Shown: one piece after another, positions 27,095-35,685 of the stretch
How the letters are laid out: the number at the start of each line of letters is the position of its first letter
Numbering within the stretch: position 1 is the stretch's first letter
Assembly: GCF_022399565.1 (NCBI RefSeq)
Contig: NZ_JAJTUT010000001.1
Span: forward strand, 1,229,336 to 1,293,335
Direction of reading: 5' to 3'
From: Flavobacterium algicola
Lineage (GTDB): Bacteria > Bacteroidota > Bacteroidia > Flavobacteriales > Flavobacteriaceae
DNA length: 64,000 nt
Notes under the pieces: generated by a model
Seen by the model: only the letters and a program-made list of their open reading frames with translations
The model's database searches: none
Told to the model about the DNA's origin: nothing
Program-made: the position numbers and the translations under genes

Positions 27095-28108
27095 TTAGTT
27101 ACCAAAACCTTCCAAAACAATTTTACCTTTTGCTTTTCCTGTTTCCAAGAAAGCATGAGCTTTACGAAGATTTTCAGCATTGATAATTCCGAAATTTTCA
27201 CCCAAAGTAGTTCTAATTGTTCCGTTGTCAATTAAATCTGAAACCTCGTTCAAAATATGGTGTTGTTGGATCATATCTTCGGTTTGAAACATAGAGCGCG
27301 TGAACATAAACTCCCAATGCGTAGAAACTGATTTCATCTTAAACGGCATGATATTGAATGCTTTTGGATCATCAATAAAACCGAATCGTCCCTGAGGTTT
27401 GATCACTTTTACAATTTCGTCAGCATGCTCTTCGGTACCGTTCAAACTCACAATATAATCAGGAGCAGCAAGGTTAAATTTTTCAAATTCTTCGCTCAAT
27501 TTATTTCTATGATTGATCACGGCATCTGCACCCAAATCTTTCAACCAAGCCGTTGTTTCGTCACGAGAAGCAGTTCCTATGATTTTCAATTTGGTCAATT
27601 TTTTAGCCAATTGAACCATAATAGAACCCACTCCACCCGCTGCACCAATCACCAAAATTGATTTACTAGCGTCATCTTTCACTACTTGCAAACGGTCAAA
27701 TAACATCTCATAAGCCGTAAGTGCTGTAAGTGGCAATGCCGCCGCTTCGGCATCAGAAATAGTTTTTGGTTTTTTACCCACAATGCGCTCGTCTACCAAT
27801 TGGTATTCAGCATAACTTCCTTGACGTGTGATGTCACCTGCATACATAACCTCATCACCAACTTTGAATAAAGTAACTGCTTCACCAACTTCTTTTACGA
27901 TTCCGCTAACGTCCCATCCAATAATTTTCCAGTTATCCCCGTCTGCAGGCATATTTGCACGTACTTTATAATCTGCAGGATTTACAGATATAGCTTTAAT
28001 TTCCACAAGAATATCTCTTCCTGCTGCTTTTGGGGTATCCAAAATTACATCTTGTAAGGAGTTCACATTTTCTACCGGTAAATTTTCTTTGTATCCTATT
28101 GCTTTCAT
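27095..28108 (-). CDS. Zinc-type alcohol dehydrogenase-like / quinone oxidoreductase family protein
   Basis: 337 residues of the medium-chain dehydrogenase/reductase superfamily (quinone oxidoreductase-like branch). There is a catalytic-domain start with VNPADYKVRANMP, the glycine-rich NADP motif VIGAAGGVGSIMVQLA, and KKPKTISDAEAAALPLTALTA in slightly shortened form. Most zinc-binding Cys residues are absent, as expected for zinc-free members. It is the first gene of an operon with a cupin and a secreted propeller, and is divergent from the AraC gene at 28294. Confidence 0.92.
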   Translation of the reverse strand: MKAIGYKENLPVENVNSLQDVILDTPKAAGRDILVEIKAISVNPADYKVRANMPADGDNWKIIGWDVSGIVKEVGEAVTLFKVGDEVMYAGDITRQGSYAEYQLVDERIVGKKPKTISDAEAAALPLTALTAYEMLFDRLQVVKDDASKSILVIGAAGGVGSIMVQLAKKLTKLKIIGTASRDETTAWLKDLGADAVINHRNKLSEEFEKFNLAAPDYIVSLNGTEEHADEIVKVIKPQGRFGFIDDPKAFNIMPFKMKSVSTHWEFMFTRSMFQTEDMIQQHHILNEVSDLIDNGTIRTTLGENFGIINAENLRKAHAFLETGKAKGKIVLEGFGN

Positions 28109-28151
28109 CTTTATTGAATTTTATGTGATTATTTGTTTTTAAATTGTTTGA

Positions 28152-28159
28152 CAAAGATA
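28152..28159 (-). promoter_or_regulatory. Possible -7 element for the quinone-reductase operon
   Basis: TATCTTTG on the - strand, 43 nt upstream of the start at 28108. No TTG lies at 17-23 nt, which could suit an activator-dependent promoter controlled by the divergent AraC gene. Confidence 0.4.
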
Positions 28160-28293
28160 CCACCAAAGCCAACCGCTATTCAGGTACAAAAAAAGGAAGA
28201 ACAAGTATCTAAAAAGGATATTTAGTTAAAAAATCTAAAACAACAGTCCTATTCACTACATTTGACCTATATTTAGATATAAAACAGTACAAA

Positions 28294-29157
28294 ATGCAAG
28301 TAGAACAAACTTTCAAACCTTTTGAAATACATATCGAGGAATTGGACCGATGGGAAAAGCGCCCACACAAACATAATTTTTTCGAATTGGTCTTCATCGA
28401 AAAAGGTGAAGGATTACAGTGCATCAACCTAAGCAAGTTTCCGTATGCGAGTGGAAACATCTTCTTGTTGCCGCCCTTAGATTGTCATTCATTCGATATC
28501 AAAGAAAGAACCACTTTTTACTTCATTCGTTTTACCGATCTCTATTTTACCAAGCAAACGCTCAACAGCAGTCACAGTGATTGGTTTAAAAAACTCTCTT
28601 ATGTTTTATCAAATTACAACAAGGTTTCTGGCGATATTATAAAAAGTAGATCGAGTCTCGAAAGAGATTTATTGATCAATCTCATCAAGCAAATTCATCA
28701 AGAATATTTCTCGAAAGATGATTATTCAGAAACGATTATAGAAAGTTTGATGGTAAGTATATTGAATATTTTGGCTCGAAATATCGAAAGAAGCTATGTT
28801 GATGATGGTCATGGAAAGGATTATAAATTTGGAGAAATTATTCGATACATACAACAACACCTCTACGAAAAAGACAAAATCACCCTAGAAAATCTCGCAG
28901 CCGAATTTAACATTGCGCCTACCTATTTCAGCGAATATTTCAAAAAGCATTCTGATTTTTCATTCCAAGAGTACGTCATTAAATCAAAATTAAAACTAGC
29001 CGAAAACTACTTCAAACACAGCGATTATTCGATAAAAGAAATCGCGTATATGCTTGGGTTTACAGATGCGAGTCATTTGTCCAAAATTTTCAAGAAGTAC
29101 TACAACATGACGATACAAAATTTTAAAAGGGATGAAGTGCAGGTTTGCGCTGGCTGA
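28294..29157 (+). CDS. AraC family transcriptional regulator
   Basis: 287 residues with an N-terminal cupin-like domain (KHNFFELVFIEKGEGLQCINL) and a C-terminal AraC DNA-binding domain (LENLAAEFNIAPTYFSEYFKK; EIAYMLGFTDASHLSKIFKK). It is divergent from the quinone-reductase/cupin/propeller operon across a 185-nt gap, the classic arrangement of a local activator and its target. Confidence 0.94.
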   Translation: MQVEQTFKPFEIHIEELDRWEKRPHKHNFFELVFIEKGEGLQCINLSKFPYASGNIFLLPPLDCHSFDIKERTTFYFIRFTDLYFTKQTLNSSHSDWFKKLSYVLSNYNKVSGDIIKSRSSLERDLLINLIKQIHQEYFSKDDYSETIIESLMVSILNILARNIERSYVDDGHGKDYKFGEIIRYIQQHLYEKDKITLENLAAEFNIAPTYFSEYFKKHSDFSFQEYVIKSKLKLAENYFKHSDYSIKEIAYMLGFTDASHLSKIFKKYYNMTIQNFKRDEVQVCAG

Positions 29158-29264
29158 CAGCGACTGTTGCGTTATTATTTTCAGATTATTTAATTCGAAA
29201 GTATCATTTTCGAAATTGTGAATATCTATTCGACTAAGATTCTATTTCTTTACCCTATAAAATC

Positions 29265-29272
29265 TATCTTTG
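29265..29272 (+). promoter_or_regulatory. Possible -7 element for the DUF4494 gene
   Basis: TATCTTTG lies 24 nt before the start at 29297. There is no clear TTG upstream. Confidence 0.45.
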
Positions 29273-29296
29273 TTTTCCTTAAAAAAACAGAACAAG

Positions 29297-29848
29297 ATGA
29301 GTGCAATGTGGTTTGAATGCAAGATAAAATATAGAAAGACAGATGAAAACGGTGGTCAAAAAGTCACATCAGAACCTTATTTGGTGGATGCACTTTCATA
29401 TACTGAAGCCGAAAGAAGAATCAATGAGGAGATGGCTGCTTATGTGAGTGAAGAATTCAAAATCACCAACATTAAAGTAGCTAACTATGCAGAAATTCAT
29501 CCTTTTGAAAATTCTGACCGTTGGTTTAAATCGAAAATTGCAATGATTGCCTTCGATGAAGAAAGCGGAAAAGAACGTAAAACCAATATGTATTTCTTGG
29601 TTCAGGCCAATGATGTGCGTGAGGCGTATGATAACACGATGCACACGATGCAAAATACAATGGGTGAATTTTCTATCACAGCAATAAACGAATCGCCTAT
29701 AATGGACGTTTTCCCGTATTTTAGTGGAGAGGAAGACTCACTAGAACAACTAGAGAAGTTTAATGCCGCAAAAGCATCAAAACCAGCTCCAGTTGAAGAA
29801 GAAGTAATAGACAACATGGAATTTGAAACTGAAATTTCTAGCAATTAG
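29297..29848 (+). CDS. DUF4494 domain protein
   Basis: 183 residues from MSAMWFECKIKY. A TTG-type start at 29270 would overlap the -7 promoter element and is rejected. The domain covers the first 140 residues: WFECKIKYRK, LSYTEAERRINEEM, and a second half beginning RWFKSKIAMIAFDEESGKE that repeats the same fold. The tail is acidic. DUF4494 proteins are common in Bacteroidota, with no known function. It is followed by a bidirectional terminator shared with sufD. Confidence 0.88.
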   Translation: MSAMWFECKIKYRKTDENGGQKVTSEPYLVDALSYTEAERRINEEMAAYVSEEFKITNIKVANYAEIHPFENSDRWFKSKIAMIAFDEESGKERKTNMYFLVQANDVREAYDNTMHTMQNTMGEFSITAINESPIMDVFPYFSGEEDSLEQLEKFNAAKASKPAPVEEEVIDNMEFETEISSN

Positions 29849-29873
29849 AGATTTCAGAATCTCATAATACAAC

Positions 29874-29910
29874 AAAACCCGATTGCTCACACAATCGGGT
29901 TTTTTGTTTT
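29874..29910. terminator. Bidirectional rho-independent terminator (DUF4494 gene / sufD)
   Basis: Stem AAAACCCGATTG / CAATCGGGTTTT (29874-29885 with 29892-29903), 6-nt loop, with T-rich flanks on both strands. It serves the + gene ending at 29848 and the - gene ending at 29929. Confidence 0.93.
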
Positions 29911-29928
29911 GTATATAAATCTACTTGA

Positions 29929-31245
29929 TTACAAATCAAATCCAATTTTTACACCCAATTTGTTGGCGATAATTTTGGTGATTCGTTGTTTCAATTCTGG
30001 TATTTTGATTCCTTCAATTACTGAGTTTGAGAAAGCATACATCAATAACGCTTTTGCTTCTTTTTCAGGAATACCACGTTGTTGCATGTAGAACAAAGCT
30101 GTTTCATCCAATTGCCCAACAGTGCAACCGTGAGAGCATTTTACATCATCTGCAAAAATTTCTAATTGTGGTTTTGCATTGATCGTTGCTTTGTCACTCA
30201 ACAAAATGTTATTACTTTTTTGGAAAGCATTTGTTTTTTGAGCGTCTTTTTCCACATATACTTTTCCGTTGAAAACTCCAGTAGAGCGATCAGAGAAAAT
30301 TCCTTTATAATCTTGAAAACTCTCACAGTTTGGTTGTGAATGTCTTACAAGTGTATAATGATCTACGTGTTGTTTATCACCAATAATTGTGATTCCGTTT
30401 AGCGTACTTGTCAAGTTTTCACCGTAGTGGTAAAAGTTCAAGTTGTTACGAGTGATGTTTCCACCAAAAGAGAAGGTATGCACATATACATGACTTTCTT
30501 TTTGTTGCGAAACATACGTATTATCAACCAAATTGGCTTGACTTTCGTCATTTTGAATTTTGTAGTAATCTACAATAGCACGTTTTTGAGCATAAATCTC
30601 TGTAACCGAGTTGGTCAATACAGGATTTTCGCTTAAACTTTGGTGACGCTCAATGATTTGCACATGAGCATTTTCGCCCACAACCACAAGGTTACGAGGT
30701 TGTACCATCAAAGCTGCTTCGCTACCCGTAGAGAAATACATGATTTCAATTGGCTTGTCTGCTATTTTACTTTTCGGAATGTTAATGTAAGCCCCTTCTT
30801 TTGCAAATGCAGTATTAAGAGAAGTCAAACTCTCGTCTTTACTAGCAATTTGATTAAAGTAGGTATCAATAACCGTTTTATATTTAGGCTTGTTTAATGC
30901 CGATGACATCAAACATACATCAATACCTTCGTGAGTGGTAGAAGACAAGTTTGAACTAAAAACGCCATCAATAAATACCAATTTGAAAGTATCTACTTCA
31001 TGCAAAAAGTATTTTTTTACTTCTTTAAATTCAATTGCCGTTTCGTTTTTTGGAAATACCGTAAAGTCATTTTTTAAGATGGCGTTTAACGATGTATATT
31101 TCCAAGCTTCCTCTTTTTTGGTTGGGAATCCTTTATTTTCGAAGTTTTTAATAGCCGAAGTTCTTACGTCATGCAACTCTGAGTGCACATCGATACGTTC
31201 TTCAAAAGCCATAAAAGACGATACTAATTTTTCTTTTAAATCCAT
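29929..31245 (-). CDS. sufD: Fe-S cluster assembly protein SufD
   Basis: 438 residues, normal for SufD. It is a right-handed beta-helix scaffold protein of the SufBCD complex. Features are an N-terminal helical part (AWKYTSLNAILKN, about residue 46), the core with MVQPRNLVVVGENAHVQIIERH, and the C-terminal signature KCSHGCTVGQLDETALFYMQQRGI, quoted here in parts: KCSHGCTVGQLDE with the conserved Cys/His pair, then QQRGIPEKEAKALL. It acts with SufB and SufC to build Fe-S clusters in the cytoplasm. It is the last gene of the suf operon here and ends at a strong terminator; sufS and sufE are not downstream. Confidence 0.96.
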   Translation of the reverse strand: MDLKEKLVSSFMAFEERIDVHSELHDVRTSAIKNFENKGFPTKKEEAWKYTSLNAILKNDFTVFPKNETAIEFKEVKKYFLHEVDTFKLVFIDGVFSSNLSSTTHEGIDVCLMSSALNKPKYKTVIDTYFNQIASKDESLTSLNTAFAKEGAYINIPKSKIADKPIEIMYFSTGSEAALMVQPRNLVVVGENAHVQIIERHQSLSENPVLTNSVTEIYAQKRAIVDYYKIQNDESQANLVDNTYVSQQKESHVYVHTFSFGGNITRNNLNFYHYGENLTSTLNGITIIGDKQHVDHYTLVRHSQPNCESFQDYKGIFSDRSTGVFNGKVYVEKDAQKTNAFQKSNNILLSDKATINAKPQLEIFADDVKCSHGCTVGQLDETALFYMQQRGIPEKEAKALLMYAFSNSVIEGIKIPELKQRITKIIANKLGVKIGFDL

Positions 31246-31305
31246 TTTTTTTAGTTTACAGTTTACAAATTACAGCTTCAGCAACATACTGAATCCTGCG
31301 ACTGT

Positions 31306-32055
31306 TTACCTATTTTCAGCTTTAATCCAATCGTATCCTCTTTCTTCCAATTCTAGAGCCAAAGATGCATCTCCAGATTTTACAATTTTCCCGTCTAATA
31401 AAACGTGTACAAAATCAGGAACGATATATTCTAATAATCTTTGGTAATGCGTAATTACAACTACAGCATTCTTTTCGCTTTTCAACTTGTTTACACCGTT
31501 TGCAACGATACGTAATGCATCAATATCCAAACCTGAATCAGTTTCATCAAGGATAGCCAATTTTGGCTCCAACATTGCCATTTGAAAAATCTCATTACGT
31601 TTTTTCTCTCCACCAGAAAATCCTTCGTTCAAAGAACGAGAAAGGAATTTACGATCGATTTCAAGTAATTCTGATTTCTCACGAATTAACTTCAACATAT
31701 CGCTAGCAGCCATTTCTTCTAATCCTTTTGCTTTACGAGTTTCGTTTATAGCGGCTCTCATAAAGTTGGTTACAGAAACTCCAGGAATTTCAACCGGATA
31801 TTGAAAAGAAAGAAATACACCTTTGTGCGCTCTTTCTTCTGGAGCTAATTCCTCCAAGTCTTCTCCATCCAAAGAAACTGTTCCTTCGGTAACTTCGTAG
31901 TTTTCGTTTCCAGCAATAACCGCAGACAAAGTACTTTTTCCAGCACCGTTTGGCCCCATGATTGCGTGTACTTCTCCTGCTTTTACTTCAAGATTGATTC
32001 CTTTTAATATTTCTTTATCCCCAATTGAGGCGTGTAGATTCTTGATTGATAACAT
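31306..32055 (-). CDS. sufC: Fe-S assembly ATPase SufC
   Basis: 249-residue ABC-type ATPase with Walker A GPNGAGKST (about residues 35-43), ABC signature SGGEKKR, and Walker B LAILDETDSGLD. It drives conformational change in the SufBCD scaffold. The SufC-specific phrase LDETDSGLDIDALRIVANG is complete. In this genome it is separated from sufB by a toxin-antitoxin pair; the toxin gene ends 14 nt upstream of the sufC start. A 60-nt gap to sufD holds short AGTTTACAG-like duplications. Confidence 0.97.
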   Translation of the reverse strand: MLSIKNLHASIGDKEILKGINLEVKAGEVHAIMGPNGAGKSTLSAVIAGNENYEVTEGTVSLDGEDLEELAPEERAHKGVFLSFQYPVEIPGVSVTNFMRAAINETRKAKGLEEMAASDMLKLIREKSELLEIDRKFLSRSLNEGFSGGEKKRNEIFQMAMLEPKLAILDETDSGLDIDALRIVANGVNKLKSEKNAVVVITHYQRLLEYIVPDFVHVLLDGKIVKSGDASLALELEERGYDWIKAENR

Positions 32056-32069
32056 GATGTTTATTTTGT

Positions 32070-32342
32070 TTATTCGTAATGTCCTTTTAATGATAAAATG
32101 TCGAGGATTTCGATTGTATTTTCTTCTGTAACTTTATAAATAATTCTGTGTTCTTGATTTATTCTTCTAGACCATCTTCCAGATAATTGATATTTTAACT
32201 GCTCAGGCTTTCCTATTCCTTCATAAGGATGTAATTGAATGTCTTCAATTAAAGCGGTAATTTTATTCATTATTGATTTGTTTCCTGATTTTTTCCAAAA
32301 CTCTCTATCTCTTTGAGCTTTTTCAGAATAAACTACTTCCAC
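32070..32342 (-). CDS. yoeB: Txe/YoeB-family ribosome-dependent mRNA interferase toxin
   Basis: 90 residues. It aligns along its whole length with E. coli YoeB (84): IGKPEQLKYQLSGRWSRRI and EHRIIYKV are the hallmark segments. The catalytic residues known for YoeB, Glu46, Arg65, His83 and Tyr84, have counterparts Glu47, Arg66, His88 and Tyr89, so the toxin is probably active. It overlaps its antitoxin gene by 10 nt, the usual order of antitoxin first. Unusually, the pair lies inside the suf operon between sufB and sufC. Confidence 0.93.
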   Translation of the reverse strand: MEVVYSEKAQRDREFWKKSGNKSIMNKITALIEDIQLHPYEGIGKPEQLKYQLSGRWSRRINQEHRIIYKVTEENTIEILDILSLKGHYE

Positions 32343-32530
32343 AAATCTTCTAATTTGATATTCAAACCTTTGCCATCTTTAATACTTTGTTCAGCTTCCA
32401 AAATCTCTTTTACAAACTCAGGATTATATGGTTTTTCAATCTTTTCTTCGATTTCAAAACCAAGCGATTTGGCCAATGATTTCAACACTGGATAATCTTT
32501 TTTCTTAACATTTTTTAAAATGAGTTCCAT
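32333..32530 (-). CDS. Antitoxin of the YoeB-type pair
   Basis: 65 residues, acidic overall. A helical N-terminal part (LKNVKKKDYPVLKSLAKSLG) is likely involved in dimerisation or DNA binding, and a flexible C-terminal part (LEAEQSIKDGKGLNIKLEDLW) is likely to wrap the toxin. From memory this form is common in Bacteroidota (DUF2683-like) rather than the Phd/YefM type paired with E. coli YoeB. It starts 40 nt after the sufB stop and overlaps the toxin gene. No separate promoter is evident. Confidence 0.82.
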   Translation of the reverse strand: MELILKNVKKKDYPVLKSLAKSLGFEIEEKIEKPYNPEFVKEILEAEQSIKDGKGLNIKLEDLWK

Positions 32531-32570
32531 ACTGATTGTAATTTAAGATGTTATTCAAATTTACAAAAAA

Positions 32571-34019
32571 CTATCCTACAGATCCTTCCAAACTTATTTC
32601 CAATAGTTTTTGAGCTTCTACAGCAAATTCCATTGGTAATTTATTCAATACCTCTTTACTAAAACCATTCACGATAAGTGCAATTGCTTTTTCAGTTGGA
32701 ATTCCACGTTGGTTGCAATAGAAAACTTGGTCTTCACCAATTTTACTTGTCGTTGCTTCGTGTTCAATTTTCGCAGTTGGATTTTTGCTTTCGATATACG
32801 GAAACGTATGCGCTCCACAATTATTCCCCATTAACAATGAGTCACATTGTGAAAAGTTACGTGCGTTGTCTGCATTTGGCGAAATACGCACCAAACCTCT
32901 ATAACTATTTTGTGATTTTCCAGCAGAGATTCCTTTAGAAATAATAGTTGACTTAGTATTTTTACCTAAGTGCATCATTTTTGTTCCTGTATCCGCTTGT
33001 TGGAAATTATTGGTTACAGCAATCGAATAAAATTCCCCTACTGAATTGTCTCCTTTTAATATAACCGAAGGATATTTCCAAGTAATTGCAGAACCTGTTT
33101 CTACTTGTGTCCATGAAATTTTTGCGTTTTTCTCGCAAATTCCTCTTTTGGTAACAAAATTATAAACCCCACCTTTACCCTCTTTGTTTCCAGGAAACCA
33201 GTTTTGAACCGTAGAATATTTGATTTCAGCATCATCAAGTGCGATCAATTCCACAACTGCAGCGTGCAATTGATTCTCGTCACGACTTGGAGCTGTACAA
33301 CCTTCTAGGTAAGAAACATAACTACCCGCATCTGCGACTAGTAACGTTCTTTCAAATTGACCTGTACCTGCTTGATTAATTCTAAAGTAAGTCGAAAGTT
33401 CCATTGGACATTTTACTCCTTTTGGAATATAACAGAAAGAACCATCAGAGAAAACTGCTGAATTTAAGGCTGCGTAAAAGTTGTCTTTTTGCGGCACTAC
33501 AGTTCCCAAATATTTACGAACCAATTCTGGATGCTCTTTGATAGCCTCAGAAATACTCATAAAGATAATTCCTTTTTCTCCTAATGTTTTCTTGAAAGTC
33601 GTTGCAACCGATACTGAATCGACTACGATATCCATCGCTACATTATTCATCATTTTTTGCTCATCAACAGAGATACCCAACTTTTTGTACATTTCCAAAA
33701 GTTCTGGATCTACATCGTCAAGTGTTTTATTCGGGTCAATGGTTTTTGGAGCCGAGTAATACGAAATAGCTTGAAAATCGGGTTTAGTATAATGAACGTT
33801 GGCCCATTCTGGTTCGATCATTTCTTCCCATGCTCTAAAAGCTTCGATACGCCAATCGGTCATCCATTGTGGCTCTTCCTTTTTTAACGAAATAGCACGA
33901 ACGATATCTTCATTTAAACCAATAGGAAACGTCTCCGATTCCAATTCGGTATAAAATCCGTACTCGTATTCTTTGTTTTCTAATTCGACTTTTAAGTCGT
34001 CTTCGGTATATTTACTCAT
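32571..34019 (-). CDS. sufB: Fe-S cluster assembly scaffold SufB
   Basis: 482 residues, normal for SufB. It shows the family features: N-terminal helical region with [34 protein letters not shown] (conserved Cys), [31 protein letters not shown] with the conserved Cys, and a C-terminal end with [20 protein letters not shown]. It forms the SufBC2D scaffold. It is the second gene of the operon after sufA (123-nt gap); the next gene is the antitoxin, 40 nt away. Confidence 0.98.
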   Translation of the reverse strand: MSKYTEDDLKVELENKEYEYGFYTELESETFPIGLNEDIVRAISLKKEEPQWMTDWRIEAFRAWEEMIEPEWANVHYTKPDFQAISYYSAPKTIDPNKTLDDVDPELLEMYKKLGISVDEQKMMNNVAMDIVVDSVSVATTFKKTLGEKGIIFMSISEAIKEHPELVRKYLGTVVPQKDNFYAALNSAVFSDGSFCYIPKGVKCPMELSTYFRINQAGTGQFERTLLVADAGSYVSYLEGCTAPSRDENQLHAAVVELIALDDAEIKYSTVQNWFPGNKEGKGGVYNFVTKRGICEKNAKISWTQVETGSAITWKYPSVILKGDNSVGEFYSIAVTNNFQQADTGTKMMHLGKNTKSTIISKGISAGKSQNSYRGLVRISPNADNARNFSQCDSLLMGNNCGAHTFPYIESKNPTAKIEHEATTSKIGEDQVFYCNQRGIPTEKAIALIVNGFSKEVLNKLPMEFAVEAQKLLEISLEGSVG

Positions 34020-34142
34020 TTGTGTTTTTGTTTAAAGAATGTTCATTCGAAACTAAAAATCGAAATCATACTCTTTATCTTTATATCTAAATACCTATTA
34101 AAGGATAATTATTTGAGATTGAATGTCCTAAGACATCATGAA

Positions 34143-34472
34143 TTAAAGAGAAAAACTCTCTCCGCAACCACAAGTTCTAGTTGCATTTGGATTATTAAAT
34201 ACAAATCCTTTACCGTTTAAACCTCCTGAAAATTCCAGAATAGTTCCCGCCAAATACAAAAAAGATTTTTTCTCTACTGCAATGGTGATGTCATTATCTA
34301 CAAATATCTTATCGTCATCTCCTTTTTTGTCATCAAATTTTAAATCATATGACAAACCTGAACAACCACCGCTCTTCACACCTACTCTTACATAGTCTTT
34401 GGCAGCATCAAAACCATCGTCTTTCATCAAGTCGACAATCTTCTTTTTGGCTTCGTCTGAAACTTTTATCAT
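34143..34472 (-). CDS. sufA: A-type Fe-S carrier protein (SufA/IscA/HesB family)
   Basis: 109 residues. The three conserved cysteines are present: GGCSGLSYDL and the C-terminal CGCGESFSL pair. A-type proteins receive clusters from SufBCD and pass them to client proteins. It is the first gene of the suf operon, with a strong promoter about 67-98 nt upstream. The symbol follows the operon context; IscA-type proteins cannot be separated from SufA by eye. Confidence 0.92.
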   Translation of the reverse strand: MIKVSDEAKKKIVDLMKDDGFDAAKDYVRVGVKSGGCSGLSYDLKFDDKKGDDDKIFVDNDITIAVEKKSFLYLAGTILEFSGGLNGKGFVFNNPNATRTCGCGESFSL

Positions 34473-34538
34473 TTCTTTATTTTTTAAGAATCAATATGCA
34501 GTTTGACGCCGCTAAATTGATTTTGTCTAAATTAACCA

Positions 34539-34570
34539 CAAAGATAGTGTATAAAAATCTTTTCGCACAA
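34539..34570 (-). promoter_or_regulatory. Promoter of the suf operon
   Basis: On the - strand TTG (34570-34568), 21-nt spacer, TATCTTTG (34546-34539). It is the only good match upstream of sufA, and I see no second promoter before sufC. Confidence 0.7.
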
Positions 34571-34693
34571 CAGATAACATTTTTATAACTAATGACAGAA
34601 TAGAATTTATTTATCGAAATTTACTAAATTGCCACTACTACTGCAGTTCAAGATTTAATGCAATAAAATTTATAAATAAAACGGACCTAAAAA

Positions 34694-35551
34694 ATGAAAC
34701 TTTACCCAATAGAAACAGGAAATTTTAAACTAGATGGTGGTGCTATGTTTGGTGTTGTACCCAAAACTATTTGGAACAAAACCAATCCCGCCGATGCCAA
34801 TAACCTCATCGATATCGCAGCCCGTTGCTTATTAATCGAAGATGGTACACGTTTAATTTTGATTGATACAGGCATGGGTGACAAGCAATCAGAAAAGTTC
34901 TTTGGCTACTATTCCCTTTGGGGCTCTCACTCTATGGACAAATCCTTGGCAAAGCATGGTTTTAATAGGGAAGATATAACAGATGTATTTCTGACACATT
35001 TGCATTTTGACCACTCCGGAGGTTGCATACAGTGGAACAAGGATAAAACAGGATACGAACCTGCTTTTAAAAATGCTACATTTTGGACGAACGAAAGTCA
35101 CTGGGAGTGGGCAACAAAACCCAACCCAAGAGAGAAAGCTTCTTTTTTATCAGAAAACATTTTACCTATGCAAGAAAGCGGACAGTTGAAATTTATAGAC
35201 AAACCGTCATCTGATCAAGATTTTTCTACCGAAATGAATTTTTCCATTTTCTATGCTGATGGTCATACCGATAAGCAGATGATTCCTATGATTGCGTACA
35301 AAGGAAACACCATTTGCTTCATGGCCGATTTGCTACCTACTGCAGGTCATATCCCTATTCCTTATGTAATGGGTTACGATACGCGCCCTTTACTGACCAT
35401 GCCCGAGAAAACCAAATTTCTAGAACAAGCTGCAGCTCAAAACTATTTTTTGTTCCTGGAACATGACGCTCATAACGAAATAATAACCGTACAGCAAACA
35501 GAAAAAGGAGTGCGACTGCAAGACGTTTTGACCACCAATGATGTCTTTTAA
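34694..35551 (+). CDS. Metallo-beta-lactamase-fold hydrolase
   Basis: 285 residues without signal peptide. Metal motif LTHLHFDHSGG (H-x-H-x-D-H), then the later ligands in YADGHTDKQM, FMADLLPTAGH and FLEHDAHN. The arrangement fits the cytoplasmic group annotated as MBL-fold hydrolases, related to N-acyl-homoserine lactonases; whether it acts on lactones cannot be judged. It is divergent from sufA and has no operon partner. Confidence 0.9.
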   Translation: MKLYPIETGNFKLDGGAMFGVVPKTIWNKTNPADANNLIDIAARCLLIEDGTRLILIDTGMGDKQSEKFFGYYSLWGSHSMDKSLAKHGFNREDITDVFLTHLHFDHSGGCIQWNKDKTGYEPAFKNATFWTNESHWEWATKPNPREKASFLSENILPMQESGQLKFIDKPSSDQDFSTEMNFSIFYADGHTDKQMIPMIAYKGNTICFMADLLPTAGHIPIPYVMGYDTRPLLTMPEKTKFLEQAAAQNYFLFLEHDAHNEIITVQQTEKGVRLQDVLTTNDVF

Positions 35552-35685
35552 TCTGTTCGATTTCGGAGAAAAACTGAAAATCATTACTTTTTAATAGCTG
35601 AAATTACTAAGATACTGTTAACCCTCTACATGTTTTAAAAAAAATCTGTACTTTCGAATATTATTTAAAAATCTAATATAATACT

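Noticed and set aside
30935..31447. + strand frame of 170 codons
   Set aside because: Antisense to sufD and sufC, both of which are complete and recognised.
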